DNA of 64,000 nucleotides from Prevotella veroralis DSM 19559 = JCM 6290 (GCF_000377625.1 NZ_KB898328.1:62001-126000), one strand, 5' to 3'; shown: positions 9,384 through 18,922, numbered from the stretch's first letter. A program made the numbers and translations. The notes: generated by a model not told the origin, from the sequence alone.

Positions 9384-10133
9384 TTATTCGTCTATAAAGG
9401 GGTCTTCTTCGTCCCGCAACAACCACATTCCATCGGTGGTGTTATCCATGCTCGGAGCATGGAGATGGGCTGCATCTAAAACTCTTCTCCATAGTATTCC
9501 GATATAGAGAACAACGGAAACATAGGATAGAATCAATGGTATTTCAACAATCCAGGGGGCGTTGGTAGTGGCTGTAGGTAGGCAGAATTGAAATAGGATA
9601 AGGAATGCGCAAAAGGTAGCTAACTGCTTGACAAACAATATCCTAAGGTCTCCTTTGCTCAAAAAAATCGACCGAACGAGGATGTAAACATAGCAGAGTA
9701 AGCTCAAAGAAATGCACGATAGGTACAGTCCGTTGGCTAAATTGAGAATGTTATTATCAGTCACGGCGACTGAAGAATAGTTGATTTCACACATGACAAC
9801 GATGTCTGCACAGAGGTTGACGATCAGGAAGAAAGCAAACAACCAAGCAGCTATTGCAATACTCATCCAGCCGAAGTGCGACTGACCAATGCGATGGATT
9901 ACGATTCCAAAGAGGGTCATCAATCCCGCAAAACCGCAATAGAATGGGACGATGGCAATAGTCTGAAGCTCCATTTGACTTAGTCCGGAACCATACCAAA
10001 AGAGGGTGTTTGGACCAAGGATATATACCAAGCTATAGGCAATTATGCCCATGATATATAGCAAAAGGAGGATATTTGAAGCTCTTTGCTCCCATTTTCT
10101 CACAGGCAAAAAAGTTACATCTTTAGCATCCAT
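9384..10133 (-). CDS. Six-helix membrane protein of the ParA operon (paralogue pair, member 2)
   Basis: The 249-residue product starts MDAKDVTFLPVRKWEQRASN and has about six membrane segments with a conserved-looking HRIGQSHFGWMSIA loop after the second. The same position in member 1 reads HRLGRTVSGWAIVS, which supports common descent. It ends in an acidic tail (LRDEEDPFIDE) that member 1 lacks. Ile, Leu and Phe dominate; no enzymatic motif is visible. A 281-bp gap separates it from the third membrane gene upstream. Function unknown. Confidence 0.7.
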   Translation of the reverse strand: MDAKDVTFLPVRKWEQRASNILLLLYIMGIIAYSLVYILGPNTLFWYGSGLSQMELQTIAIVPFYCGFAGLMTLFGIVIHRIGQSHFGWMSIAIAAWLFAFFLIVNLCADIVVMCEINYSSVAVTDNNILNLANGLYLSCISLSLLCYVYILVRSIFLSKGDLRILFVKQLATFCAFLILFQFCLPTATTNAPWIVEIPLILSYVSVVLYIGILWRRVLDAAHLHAPSMDNTTDGMWLLRDEEDPFIDE

Positions 10134-10414
10134 AACGGTATTTAATCGCTATTTGGGTGGCTTTTAATAGCCTTATTGAACATTATTTACTTATTAAACT
10201 ATCATTTTGTAAACTCTACCCTACCCTTTTCTTCGTCATTTCTGGCGTATTTTAGACTTCCTTGCCATCTGCCCGCAAATATCGAAAATATGCGCTGTAT
10301 TAATGTAGAGAAATCTTACTTTGAGTAGGAGTAACGCCCCTCTTCCACCTTATTATATATATATTATATATAAATTCGTGGTTGAGAGGTAGCTTCTCTA
10401 TGGTTGAGTCGCCT
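10134..10414. other. AT-rich gap inside the membrane-protein operon
   Basis: 281 bp without a gene. It holds an alternating run of TATA (about 10352-10373) and no clear terminator or TAnnTTTG promoter, so read-through from the upstream gene is likely. Confidence 0.5.
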
Positions 10415-11110
10415 CTACCCTATCACCTCCTCATCTGGAATATCCGACGACATCGAACCGCGAAGGGCTATCGCTGGAATCAAACCAAGCACGAAGACAA
10501 TCAGTGTTAGGATGGTTCCGTAAGTGTCGATGGCTGTCATTGATAGTCCGCCCACCTCATTGTACATATAATAAAACACTCCGCCAGTTAGGAAAATGAG
10601 TATCGGACAAATGATGAGGGACATTCCGTACAAACGAATCGAGCCTCGGAACTTACGCACCAAACCGATTCCCAAGAATAGATTCAATAGTCCAATAACA
10701 ACGTTGTTGTAGCCCCTGAAGGTCTGAATCAATGCTTCCTCGCGTGGCGTTTCCATCATTAAGTCGTGTGCTGGCAACAATGCCTTGTAACAAACAGCAG
10801 CTGTTCCTAAAACGGACAAAACCATAATCACGAGCAGTGCCAACTGCAAAATGAAATGCTTACTATTATTCAGGCATCTGCGAAAAACCTCCCACATCAC
10901 GAGCTGGGTGGCGCAAACAAGAATCGACTCAGCTATCTGAATGGCTGAAGAACTCTGAACAGTAGCAAAGGTCTCAGTCAATGAAGTCGACCCTTCAGTG
11001 GGTGCTCCTGTCCAATGATCTACGATGTTTACCAAACTAAACGCTATAAATAGTCCAATGCTCCAGTTGAGTGTCTCACTCTGAACAGCAGATATTTTAA
11101 ACCTCTTCAT
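10415..11110 (-). CDS. Membrane protein, first gene of the ParA operon
   Basis: Unknown family. The 231-residue product starts MKRFKISAVQSETLNWSIGL. Hydrophobic segments lie at about 15-32, 58-75, 85-108, 134-150, 158-180 and 193-215, giving six probable helices. The last residues (SSDIPDEEVIG) are acidic and probably cytoplasmic. It has no obvious sequence match to the two membrane proteins downstream but has the same size and helix number. It directly follows the best promoter in this part of the window and borders the 4.4-kb gene-free region. No enzymatic residues recognised. Confidence 0.65.
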   Translation of the reverse strand: MKRFKISAVQSETLNWSIGLFIAFSLVNIVDHWTGAPTEGSTSLTETFATVQSSSAIQIAESILVCATQLVMWEVFRRCLNNSKHFILQLALLVIMVLSVLGTAAVCYKALLPAHDLMMETPREEALIQTFRGYNNVVIGLLNLFLGIGLVRKFRGSIRLYGMSLIICPILIFLTGGVFYYMYNEVGGLSMTAIDTYGTILTLIVFVLGLIPAIALRGSMSSDIPDEEVIG

Positions 11111-12390
11111 ACGTATTTATATATTTACATTAACGCTTATCTATACAAATAAACACCTATTCGTTCATTTATATTAATGTGTATGCAAATATACACCTAA
11201 ATACTGAAAGAAACAAATACATTCAAATGTTTTTGTTGAAAAAGATAATCATTTAAATCATTAAAAACGCATTTAAATAAGCAAATAAATAAACTATTAC
11301 GTTATTACATTTTTATATATATAATCATTAAAAAGCGTTCTTTCAAATATAGACAAATACTTAAATAAATATAGAAGTTATATTAAGAGTGCTTTAAAAC
11401 ATTATTAATTAAATATATATTTATGTATTAATAGAGAAAAAGAAAGGCTTTAAAACAAATACTATATATTTATTTATTCACATAAACAAACAACCTTAAA
11501 GCAACTAAAAGGACTACATATTTATATATAATAGCGTTATACAAGAGAGCAGAAAGGTGGCAATTAAGAAATAAATATATATTTAAATAAAGATACAAAA
11601 GCATTGGAACGAAAAGAAGAAACGCACTTCTATAAGAGAAGTATCAATAAATAAACAAATATATAAACATTTATAATATTGTTATTCAATGCCTTATAGA
11701 TTATTCGTAAGTGTTTTATAATGTAGAGGAGGTACATCCAACAGTGTGAGAAGATTGACTTCCGCAATAAATTAAAGTCTCTCTTAGGCAATAATATCAT
11801 GTTTTGACATGAAAAGGAAAGTAAGTGATAAGGTGAAGTAAAATATCTATTTATATATAATTGAATAATAAAGAGAATATAAAAAGGACGTAAACAGATA
11901 TATAACAGACGCCAACATTCAATTAGAAAAGATATAATATACTTTTATATTAATATATATTTTAAGGTTAAAACAAAGATAATTTTAAATGAATAGATAT
12001 TTAATTAAAAACATAATAAGCGTAAATAAAGATATAAACAAGTAATAGTATATTTATATATAATCAATAATTACAAAGCAAATAATTATCTTATTACATT
12101 ATTACACTTATGTATTTTTATATATCTAAGTGCTTGAACAAATAAATAATAACGTATTAAAACAAAAGAGATAATAGACAAAGATATATAAAAAGAAAGG
12201 TATTTTTATATTTATATATAGATACGTTTAAAAATAAGGAAGTATAAATATAAATAAAAAGAAGTGTAAATAAACATAAAGGGAACTGGAGTTTAAGTAA
12301 GAGTAATGGGTTGGGAAAGACAGAGGAACATAGGAACACGAGACTTAGAAATCTATTCCTAAAACGGAAAAGTATAAAGACATGCTATTT
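11111..12390. other. Very AT-rich gene-free segment
   Basis: About 1.3 kb made largely of A and T, with many TATATATA and AATAAATA tracts and no credible reading frame; the short minus-strand frame at 12157-12339 is low-complexity FLFIYL. One match to the DnaA-box pattern TTATNCACA lies at 11474-11482 (TTATTCACA). Strand-opening segments of origins have this composition, but so do some promoters and degraded sequence. Confidence 0.6.
11186..11217 (-). promoter_or_regulatory. Promoter of the membrane-protein/ParA operon
   Basis: On the minus strand, TTTG (complement of 11214-11217), 20 bases, then TATATTTG (complement of 11186-11193), a full match to the Bacteroidota promoter. The predicted transcript starts near 11179 and has a leader of about 70 bases before the ATG at 11110. 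Confidence 0.75.
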
Positions 12391-12480
12391 AAATGACGCA
12401 TCCTTAGAAAGAAAAAGCATAATGAGCTTACCTTGAATGAACATATTTCTTTCCTCTAAATACACCTCCAAGTAGGGACT

Positions 12481-12675
12481 GACGAGGGCGTTTCGTGATA
12501 ACAAAGAAGGCGTTCCGTGAGCGTAAAGAAGGTATTTCGTGATAACAAAGAGGGCGTTTCGTGATAACAAAAAAGGCGTTTCGTGACAACAAAGAAAGCG
12601 TTTCGTGATAACGAAGAGGGCGTTTCGTGATAGCAAAGAAGGCGTTCCGTGATAACGAAGAGGGCGTTTCGTCAA
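12481..12675 (+). repeat. Tandem array of a 22-bp unit (B family), about nine units
   Basis: Direct repeats of GAGGGCGTTTCGTGATAACA plus two bases. The same core, GAGGGCGTTTC, occurs in short inverted groups at about sixteen other places in the window; here it is head-to-tail. There are no unique spacers, so it is not a CRISPR. It opens next to a fragment of a C element (12473-12489). Confidence 0.85.
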
Positions 12676-12750
12676 TTTCAAAAGATGTAGGATAAAACTA
12701 TGAAAAAGAGTGAGTTAGATTAGGGAGGACGAATGGGTGAATAACTAAAG

Positions 12751-12778
12751 GCGGACAGACGAGAGCGTCTGTCCCTAC
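12751..12778 (-). repeat. Single C-element end
   Basis: GCGGACAGACGAGAGCGTCT and the following CTACs match one end of the C element. The partner end is absent nearby, so it is a solo or degraded copy. Confidence 0.6.
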
Positions 12779-13057
12779 GGGTGAGGAGGAAGAATGACAC
12801 TGCAAAATGGATTAAGTTAGATTCGCATAACCTTTAAAGAGGTGGGATAGAGTTCTTTGGAGGGCTGCGATAGGGTATTGGAGAGAGGTGGAATAGGGTA
12901 TTTTGGGGGCTGCGATAGGGTATTGAGGGAGGTGCGATAAAGTGGTTGGGGAGATAAGATGGGGAAAAGGGAAAGGCAAAAAAGGAAAAAGGGGGAGGCG
13001 AAACAGAATTATAGCATGAGTGGATTATTTATTAAATGGCTGCTTTGCAATGTGGAA

Positions 13058-13435
13058 TAAACGACAAATTAGAAAAGAGAAGAGGGTGGGGGAGGGCTGA
13101 AAGAGCCACAAATTAATAAGATGATGAGCGGTAAAGTGGAGGGAAAGAGCCACAAATTAATAAGGTGATAAGCGGCAAAGAGAAAGGGAAAGAATGGCAA
13201 ATTAATAAGGTGATGAGTGGGAAAGTGAAAGGGAAAGAACGACAAATTAGAAAAGAGAAGAGGGTGGGGGAGGGCTGAAAGAGCCACAAATCAATAAGGT
13301 GATGAGGGGGAAAGTAAAAGGGAAAGAACGGCAAATTAATAAGGTGATGAGCGGCAAAGAGAAAGGGAAAGAGCCACAAATCAATAAGGTGATGAGCGGT
13401 AAAGTGAGGGGAAAGAGACGACAAATTAGTAAGGT
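13058..13435 (+). repeat. Tandem array of a 44-bp unit carrying an ACAAATTAATAAGG core
   Basis: Eight and a half units of 44-45 bp. Each has a purine-rich arm and a core such as GAGCCACAAATTAATAAGGT or GAACGACAAATTAG. Units vary by a few bases. The core is a variant of the GCGACAAATTAGTAAG motif scattered through the next 1.7 kb. Open frames on the opposite strand (FPFTFPLITLLICGS-like repeats) are translations of this array, not proteins. Confidence 0.85.
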
Positions 13436-15110
13436 GTAATTGATGGGGAGAAATGCAAAGAGCGACAAATAGGGAGAGAAAACTTGAGAGGGTGAAAGGA
13501 AGAAGTGCGACAAATTAGTAAGTAAAAACGCAAGGGAAGTGTGGAGGGAAGCGTTAAAAGGGCGACAAAAAAGGAAGTTTTAAGTGGAAAGAAAGGCTTG
13601 CGACAAATTAGGAAGGTGTTTCCTTGGGTGCAGATAACGATGTATTCCTCTGTAAATCAGTATGTTTATGGTAGGAGTTAAAGGCAAACGGCGACAAAAA
13701 AGTGAATTGTTTGGACTGAAGTTAAATGTTTCGTGGAGAAGATAGAAGTTATATCTCTGTTTTACAGATGGTTAGATGATCTCATTGGAGGGCTTTTGAA
13801 GAGAAATAAGTTACTAATATGTCGCATATAAAGGGGGCTTAATTGGCGACGAAAACAGGATAATTTAACAGAGAGGAGGGGTTTATTCGACAAAAAGGGA
13901 AGAAAAAACTCAAATTGAAAGAGGCGTCACTTCTAATAAAGGAGACACTTTGGGAGCATTAAATAAACGACAAAAAGGGAAGAAAAATATGGTGCTGCAC
14001 GATGTGAGAAGAAGTCGGATTTGAACCTTAAAAAGGGTAGAAGGAGTTAGAGAAAATCGATAAGAAAAATAGGAGAATATTGGTTGGGAAAATACCAAAC
14101 GAGGCTTCGCTGAAATTGAGAACAAGGTAGACAAAAATAGAACTTACCGAATGACAGGAGGGTAGGGGAGGGCTGAAAGCGAACGTAAGAAAGACGAAAC
14201 GGGACAGAGCTATACGACTAAGAACAAAACACTTAGCCGATGAGTTGCACACGAGCTAAGCGATCAAAAGAATTGGAGGAGACCGATAGCCTCACACGCA
14301 CGGGAGCGACAGAAAATGAACAAAAGACCGACAACGAACGACAAAATGAAGCCAAAGAAGCAACGGAAAAAACGAACAGCAACAAACGAGCAAAGCCCTT
14401 CCTTTGAATGAGCGGACACCCTTCTGCAAACAAAGAGACGCTTTCTTCACATGGAAGAGACGCCTTCTTCACATGAAAGAAACGCCCTCTTTGAATCGAA
14501 GAAACGCCTTCTTCACAGCGAGCAAACGCCCTTTAATGCTATGTGCGACAAATAGGGAGGGTCGCCTAAAACACCTTAGTAAAAGTCATCTCCACACAGG
14601 GAATAATCTTTTAAACCTTTAATTTAAAAACTTCTCTTCGAGTTAGATATCGTTATTTAATCAATTATAAGATATTAGTAAGGGTACTTTAAGATTCTGA
14701 TACACAATAGTTTGCGAGGTTATTTGCCGACATATTAGTAAGTTAGCGACGACAGATTAGTAAGGTGGTAGCGACAGATTGGGAAGGAGAATGCGACAAA
14801 TTAGTAAGTAAAAGGTGTATCGGTTCGACAGAAAGGGAGGGTTGGTTCGACAGAATGGGAGGCTTTTTTGGTTTTTTGTGAATAGTTATGACAAAACAAG
14901 GAAATTGTTAGCTGTGATAGAGAGGATAATCGTCTTTTTGATACGAAAAGCCGTTTTGGGGCGGAGTAAATAGTGGAAACTAATATAAAGGATAATCAGT
15001 TATAAGATACTAATTGCTTGATAGTTACAAAAGTAAGCGTTTTTAAGGTCGACAATAAGGTAAGATTTTATGTGAAGAGAGTTATGCAAAGATACGACAA
15101 AGTGGTAGGT
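13436..15110 (+). repeat. Scattered copies of an iteron-like motif, GCGACAAATTAGTAAG
   Basis: About eighteen degenerate copies in a gene-free, purine-rich stretch. Best matches are at 13419-13434, 13507-13522 and 14793-14808; others (CGACAAAAAGGGAAG, CGACAGATTGGGAAG, CGACAAATAGGGAGG) keep CGACA and a final GGAAG or GTAAG. Nearly all read on the plus strand; one at 13811-13825 (TTACTAATATGTCGC) is reversed. B units also occur at 14435-14535. Repeated protein-binding sites are the natural reading, but the protein is unknown. Confidence 0.7.
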
Positions 15111-15146
15111 TTTTGAAAAACATTTACTTGTTTTGGGGATAGGTGA

Positions 15147-15355
15147 GGGTGAGGAGTGAGGCAGATGGGACTGATTGGGCAGATAGGAGAGGGTGAGGAG
15201 TGAGGCGGATGGGGCTGATAGGAGCGGGTGATGAGTGAGGCAGGTGGGGCTAATTGGGTGGATAGGTGAGGGTGATGAGTGAGGCAGATGGGGCTGATTG
15301 GGCAGATAGGAGAGGGTGAGGAGTGAGGCAAATGGGGCTGATTGGGCGGATAGAG
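15147..15355 (+). repeat. Second 44-bp tandem array (GGGTGAGGAGTGAGGCAGAT)
   Basis: Units begin at 15147, 15191, 15226, 15270 and 15314, so the spacing is 44, 35, 44 and 44. The strand is G-rich with several GGG/GGGG runs. The sequence differs from the first 44-bp array but the period is the same. Minus-strand frames giving SPSPICPISPICLTH repeats are artefacts of it. Confidence 0.85.
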
Positions 15356-15409
15356 AGGCATTGGAAAGCCGCCAAACCAGTTGGTTATCCATCATTTTAA
15401 AGGCTGAAT

Positions 15410-15440
15410 TTTGGATTATGAGAATAATTGCTTACTTTTG
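15410..15440 (+). promoter_or_regulatory. rarA promoter
   Basis: TTTG at 15410-15413, a 19-base spacer and TACTTTTG at 15433-15440 match the Bacteroidota consensus. The expected start near 15447 leaves an 85-base leader. Confidence 0.75.
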
Positions 15441-15532
15441 CCTATTGATATATAAGGTTCCTGCGAAACGTCGGTAAGACCATTGCGGACGGTGAGCAGG
15501 AGCGGAATTTATCGATAGAGAAACGAGAAGAT

Positions 15533-16735
15533 ATGGAACCATTGGCAGAAAGGATGCGTCCCCGGACGCTGGATGAATACATTGGGCAGGAGCATCTTGT
15601 GGGTCAGGGAGCTGTCTTGCGACGTATGATCGACAGCGGTCATATCAGTTCGTTCATCCTCTGGGGACCACCGGGCGTAGGCAAAACCACGCTCGCTCAA
15701 ATCATTGCCCATCAATTAGAAACACCCTTCTACACGCTCTCGGCGGTGACAAGTGGTGTAAAAGATGTACGCGAGGTAATCGATCGGGCGAAGAGCGGGA
15801 GGTTCTTCAATTCGGTTTCTCCGATACTCTTCATCGACGAAATCCATCGATTCTCTAAGTCGCAGCAAGATTCCTTGTTGGGGGCTGTGGAGAAAGGAGT
15901 TGTGACGTTAATAGGCGCAACGACGGAGAATCCCTCATTCGAAGTCATCCGCCCACTGCTGTCGCGTTGCCAGTTATATGTGCTGAAATCGTTGGGGAAA
16001 GACGACCTACTCCGCCTCGTGCAACGTGCAATTACGGAAGACACGGAGCTGAAGAAACTCACGATAAAGCTCTCCGAGACGACCGCCCTACTGCGTTATA
16101 GCGGTGGTGATGCACGTAAATTGCTCAATATTCTCGACCTTCTCGTGAGTGCTCGGACGTCAGATGAGATTGTTATCACCGATGAGTTGGTGGAGAAAGA
16201 GCTGCAAGAAAACCCCTTGGCATACGATAAGGACGGTGAGATGCACTATGACCTTGTGTCTGCATTCATCAAGTCGATTCGTGGAGGAAACGCCGATGCT
16301 GCCCTCTATTGGATGGCTCGCATGATTGAAGGAGGCGAAGATCCGCGCTTTATCGCACGCCGTGTAGTGATCAGCGCAGCCGAGGATATCGGACTTGCGA
16401 ACCCCAATGCTCTATTGCTGGCAAACGCAGCTTTCGATGCAGTCGACCGCATAGGATGGCCGGAGGGACGCATACCTTTGGCGGAAGCGGTGGTCTATCT
16501 CGCTCGTTCCAAGAAGGACAATTCGGCTTATAAGGGTATCAATGCCGCCCTTGAGGAGGTGCGCCGTTCGGGTAATCTGCCCGTTCCGTTGCACCTTCGG
16601 AATGCACCGACAAAGTTGATGAAAGATCTTGGTTATGGCGATGGATATAAGTATCCTCACGATTACGAGGGGCATTTTGTCGAGCAACAGTATATGCCGG
16701 ATGAGTTGGAGGGGAGGGAGTTTATACCCACTTGA
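15533..16735 (+). CDS. rarA: Replication-associated recombination protein A (RarA/MgsA), AAA+ ATPase
   Basis: RarA acts at stalled replication forks together with RecA and SSB. The 400-residue length is normal. It opens MEPLAERMRPRTLDEYIGQE, has Walker A GPPGVGKTT at residues 45-53 and Walker B ILFIDEIHRF with the acidic pair at 102-103. Sensor 1 is the ATTENPSFEV stretch, followed by the lid and the C-terminal tetramerisation domain (MARMIEGGEDPRFIARR). All expected segments are intact. It is the first gene to the right of the gene-free region and runs away from it, opposite to the ParA operon. Downstream is a repeat-filled gap, so it is probably monocistronic. Confidence 0.97.
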   Translation: MEPLAERMRPRTLDEYIGQEHLVGQGAVLRRMIDSGHISSFILWGPPGVGKTTLAQIIAHQLETPFYTLSAVTSGVKDVREVIDRAKSGRFFNSVSPILFIDEIHRFSKSQQDSLLGAVEKGVVTLIGATTENPSFEVIRPLLSRCQLYVLKSLGKDDLLRLVQRAITEDTELKKLTIKLSETTALLRYSGGDARKLLNILDLLVSARTSDEIVITDELVEKELQENPLAYDKDGEMHYDLVSAFIKSIRGGNADAALYWMARMIEGGEDPRFIARRVVISAAEDIGLANPNALLLANAAFDAVDRIGWPEGRIPLAEAVVYLARSKKDNSAYKGINAALEEVRRSGNLPVPLHLRNAPTKLMKDLGYGDGYKYPHDYEGHFVEQQYMPDELEGREFIPT

Positions 16736-17311
16736 CAGCCTTAGACTCGTCCACAACCAGCCTCACCCCCGTCTACAACCGGCCTCACCCCCGTCCCCTC
16801 TCCGAATGGAGAGGGGCGTGAATAGTGCTGTTTGCATAACAAGGGAGTGGTTGAGGATGCCTCCCCCGACCCCTCCGAAAGGAGGGGAGTGTTGCTTGGA
16901 CGTTGGCTGGGGATGGTCGGTCGGTGTGTAACGAGGCTGTACCTCTTTAGCTGGAACAGCAGGACAGCAAACAAAGGGGTGCTCTTCTTAAAACGAAGGG
17001 GGCGTTTCTTTGAAGCGAAGAGAGGCTTTCTTCATAGCAAGGAAACGCCTTCGTTGATGGGAATGACAGCCTCACAGCCTCTCCGAACCAGCGGTCACTG
17101 ACCAAAGGGAAGTAATGGAGAGGGGCGTGAATAGTATCATTTTCTATAGAACAAGCAACTTGTCTACTCGTCAACTATCAACTCGTCAACTTATAAAAAC
17201 AAATAATAACAACAAAAAGAGGCTCTTCCTCTTATCCTAACTCGACCCCGTTAGGCTACATCCCCTCCTTTGGAGGGGCTTGGGGAGGCTTTAATTAAAT
17301 AATAAAAAAGT
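16736..17311. repeat. Repeat-filled stretch between rarA and the dehydrogenase gene
   Basis: Contains two A-module starts (about 16758 and 16780), a segment of the 'gtaacgaggctgtacctctttagctggaac' kind (16926-16955), B units (16985-17050), ACTCGTCA-like 9-mers (17160-17195) and a 'cccctcctttggaggggcttggggaggctttaat' module just before the next gene (17262-17295). No gene seen. Confidence 0.8.
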
Positions 17312-18262
17312 ATGAAACTAGTTATTCTCGACTGCCATGCAGTCAACCCTGGCGACCTTTCGTGGGAGCCAATAAAGCAACTTGCTGATTGTACGATATA
17401 CGAAAGAACACGACAGGAAGATGTCGTTGAACGTGCAAAAGACGCTGACGGAATACTCATCAATAAGGTGAATATCACTGAAGAAGTGCTCCAACAACTG
17501 CCTAAACTGAAGTATATTGGAGAGCTGGCAACAGGTTATAATAATATTGACATCGCTGCGGCACGTGCAAGAGGAGTTGTGGTTTGCAATATCCCAGCCT
17601 ATAGTACCGATAGTGTGGCACAACATGTTTTCGCCTTACTATTGAATGCTGCAACACGAGTAGACCATTACGCCGAGGCTGTCAGACGTGGTGAATGGTG
17701 CAAGCAGCAGGACTTCTGCTATTGGGATACGCCTCTGATCGAACTTGCGGGGAAAACTCTTGGTATTGTCGGACTCGGTCACATCGGTCAGAAAGTGGCG
17801 CAGATTGCGCACGCCATGGGCATGGATATCTCGGCATACACCAGTAAGAACAGCACCGATCTACCCGAGTGTATCCGCAAGACAACCCTCGAAGGACTCT
17901 TTAGTACGTCTGACATCATCACCCTCCATTGCCCATTGACGGCAGAGAATACGCACATGATCAATGCAGAAAGTCTACAGAAAATGCGCCCCGGAACCAT
18001 CCTTATTAATACAGGACGCGGTGCGCTCATTGACGAACAGGCAGTTGCCGATGCCCTCGAAAGCGGTCATCTCAAAGCCTATTGTGCGGATGTTATGACC
18101 GACGAACCGCCTCGGAAGGACAATCCCCTTCTACAACAACCCAACGCATATATCACTCCGCACGTGGCTTGGGCTACTCGTGAGGCACGCGAAAGACTCA
18201 TGGCTATTGCCGTGGAGAATATCAAGAAATTCATAGAAGGCACTCCGCAAAACTGCGTATGA
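17312..18262 (+). CDS. D-2-hydroxyacid dehydrogenase (glycerate/hydroxypyruvate type)
   Basis: NAD(P)-dependent interconversion of a 2-keto acid and a D-2-hydroxy acid. The 316-residue protein has the nucleotide-binding motif GLGHIG at residues 154-159. The family catalytic triad is complete: Arg236 in INTGRGALID, Glu265 in MTDEPP and His284 in ITPHVAWAT. The substrate-side motif ELATGYNNID near residues 71-80 is typical of the hydroxypyruvate/glycerate reductase branch, but D-lactate or other substrates cannot be excluded. Its end overlaps the next gene by 4 bp (ATGA), so the two are translationally coupled. Reading starts at MKLVILDCHAVNPGD, right after a repeat module, which probably carries or displaces the promoter. 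Confidence 0.9.
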   Translation: MKLVILDCHAVNPGDLSWEPIKQLADCTIYERTRQEDVVERAKDADGILINKVNITEEVLQQLPKLKYIGELATGYNNIDIAAARARGVVVCNIPAYSTDSVAQHVFALLLNAATRVDHYAEAVRRGEWCKQQDFCYWDTPLIELAGKTLGIVGLGHIGQKVAQIAHAMGMDISAYTSKNSTDLPECIRKTTLEGLFSTSDIITLHCPLTAENTHMINAESLQKMRPGTILINTGRGALIDEQAVADALESGHLKAYCADVMTDEPPRKDNPLLQQPNAYITPHVAWATREARERLMAIAVENIKKFIEGTPQNCV

Positions 18263-18906
18263 CCTACACTGACCCCCATCTCGTCCGTACCCTCCAGGTC
18301 ATCTTGGAGTTCCTTGGTACCTTCGCGTTCGCCATCTCCGGTATACGGCACGCCGCCCAGAAGCACTTCGATTGGTTCGGAGGCTACGTATGCGGCTTTG
18401 CTGTAGCCATCGGAGGCGGTACGATACGTGATGCCATGCTTGGTGTGCGCCCGTTCTGGATGTCGAATATCATGTACGTGTTGGTTACTGGACTTGCACT
18501 CTTCCTCGTTATCCTATCAAGGAAATGGATCAAGAGGCTCGATAACGCATGGTTCGTCTTCGATACACTGGGCTTAGCTCTGTTCACCATAGCCGGTATT
18601 CAGAAGACCATCGCATTAGGTCATAGCTTCTGGGTAGCCGTTATCATGGGTTGTATCACAGGTGTGGCAGGTGGCGTCATACGTGATGTTCTGTTGAATA
18701 ACATCCCCGTCATCTTTCATAAAGAGATTTACGCCGTGGCAAGTGTGGCAGGAGGTCTCACCTATTGGACACTCTTCTCGCTCGGAATGGGGCTTCCCCT
18801 GACGGTGATAGTCTCCTTTCTTATGATTTGTGTAATACGCTTTGTTGCAGTAGGTTACCATATTTCGCTGCCCACACTACACGATGAAGACGAAAAGAAA
18901 ACGTAA
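18259..18906 (+). CDS. TRIC-type cation channel family membrane protein (UPF0126)
   Basis: The prokaryotic TRIC family forms trimeric potassium-permeable channels. The 215-residue product has seven hydrophobic segments in two similar halves. The two glycine-rich signatures are AIGGGTIRDAML (about residues 50-61) and GVAGGVIRDVLLNNIPVI (about 134-151), which mark the family. It begins inside the stop codon of the dehydrogenase gene (ATGA overlap). The pairing with a hydroxyacid dehydrogenase looks fortuitous or local; I know of no shared pathway. Confidence 0.9.
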   Translation: MTYTDPHLVRTLQVILEFLGTFAFAISGIRHAAQKHFDWFGGYVCGFAVAIGGGTIRDAMLGVRPFWMSNIMYVLVTGLALFLVILSRKWIKRLDNAWFVFDTLGLALFTIAGIQKTIALGHSFWVAVIMGCITGVAGGVIRDVLLNNIPVIFHKEIYAVASVAGGLTYWTLFSLGMGLPLTVIVSFLMICVIRFVAVGYHISLPTLHDEDEKKT

Positions 18907-18922
18907 AAAAGTTGATGAAAAG

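Noticed and set aside
12481..12675. Possible CRISPR array
   Set aside because: Units are head-to-tail every 22 bp without unique spacers, and no cas genes are in the window.
13069..13513. Overlapping minus-strand frames coding for repeated FPFTFPLITLLICGS-like peptides
   Set aside because: They exist only because the 44-bp array lacks stops in several frames at once; all three overlap each other, there is no start context, and the peptide repeats mirror the DNA unit.
15000..15395. Minus-strand frames with SPSPICPISPICLTH repeats
   Set aside because: Direct translation of the second 44-bp array; two frames of the same array give similar low-complexity peptides.
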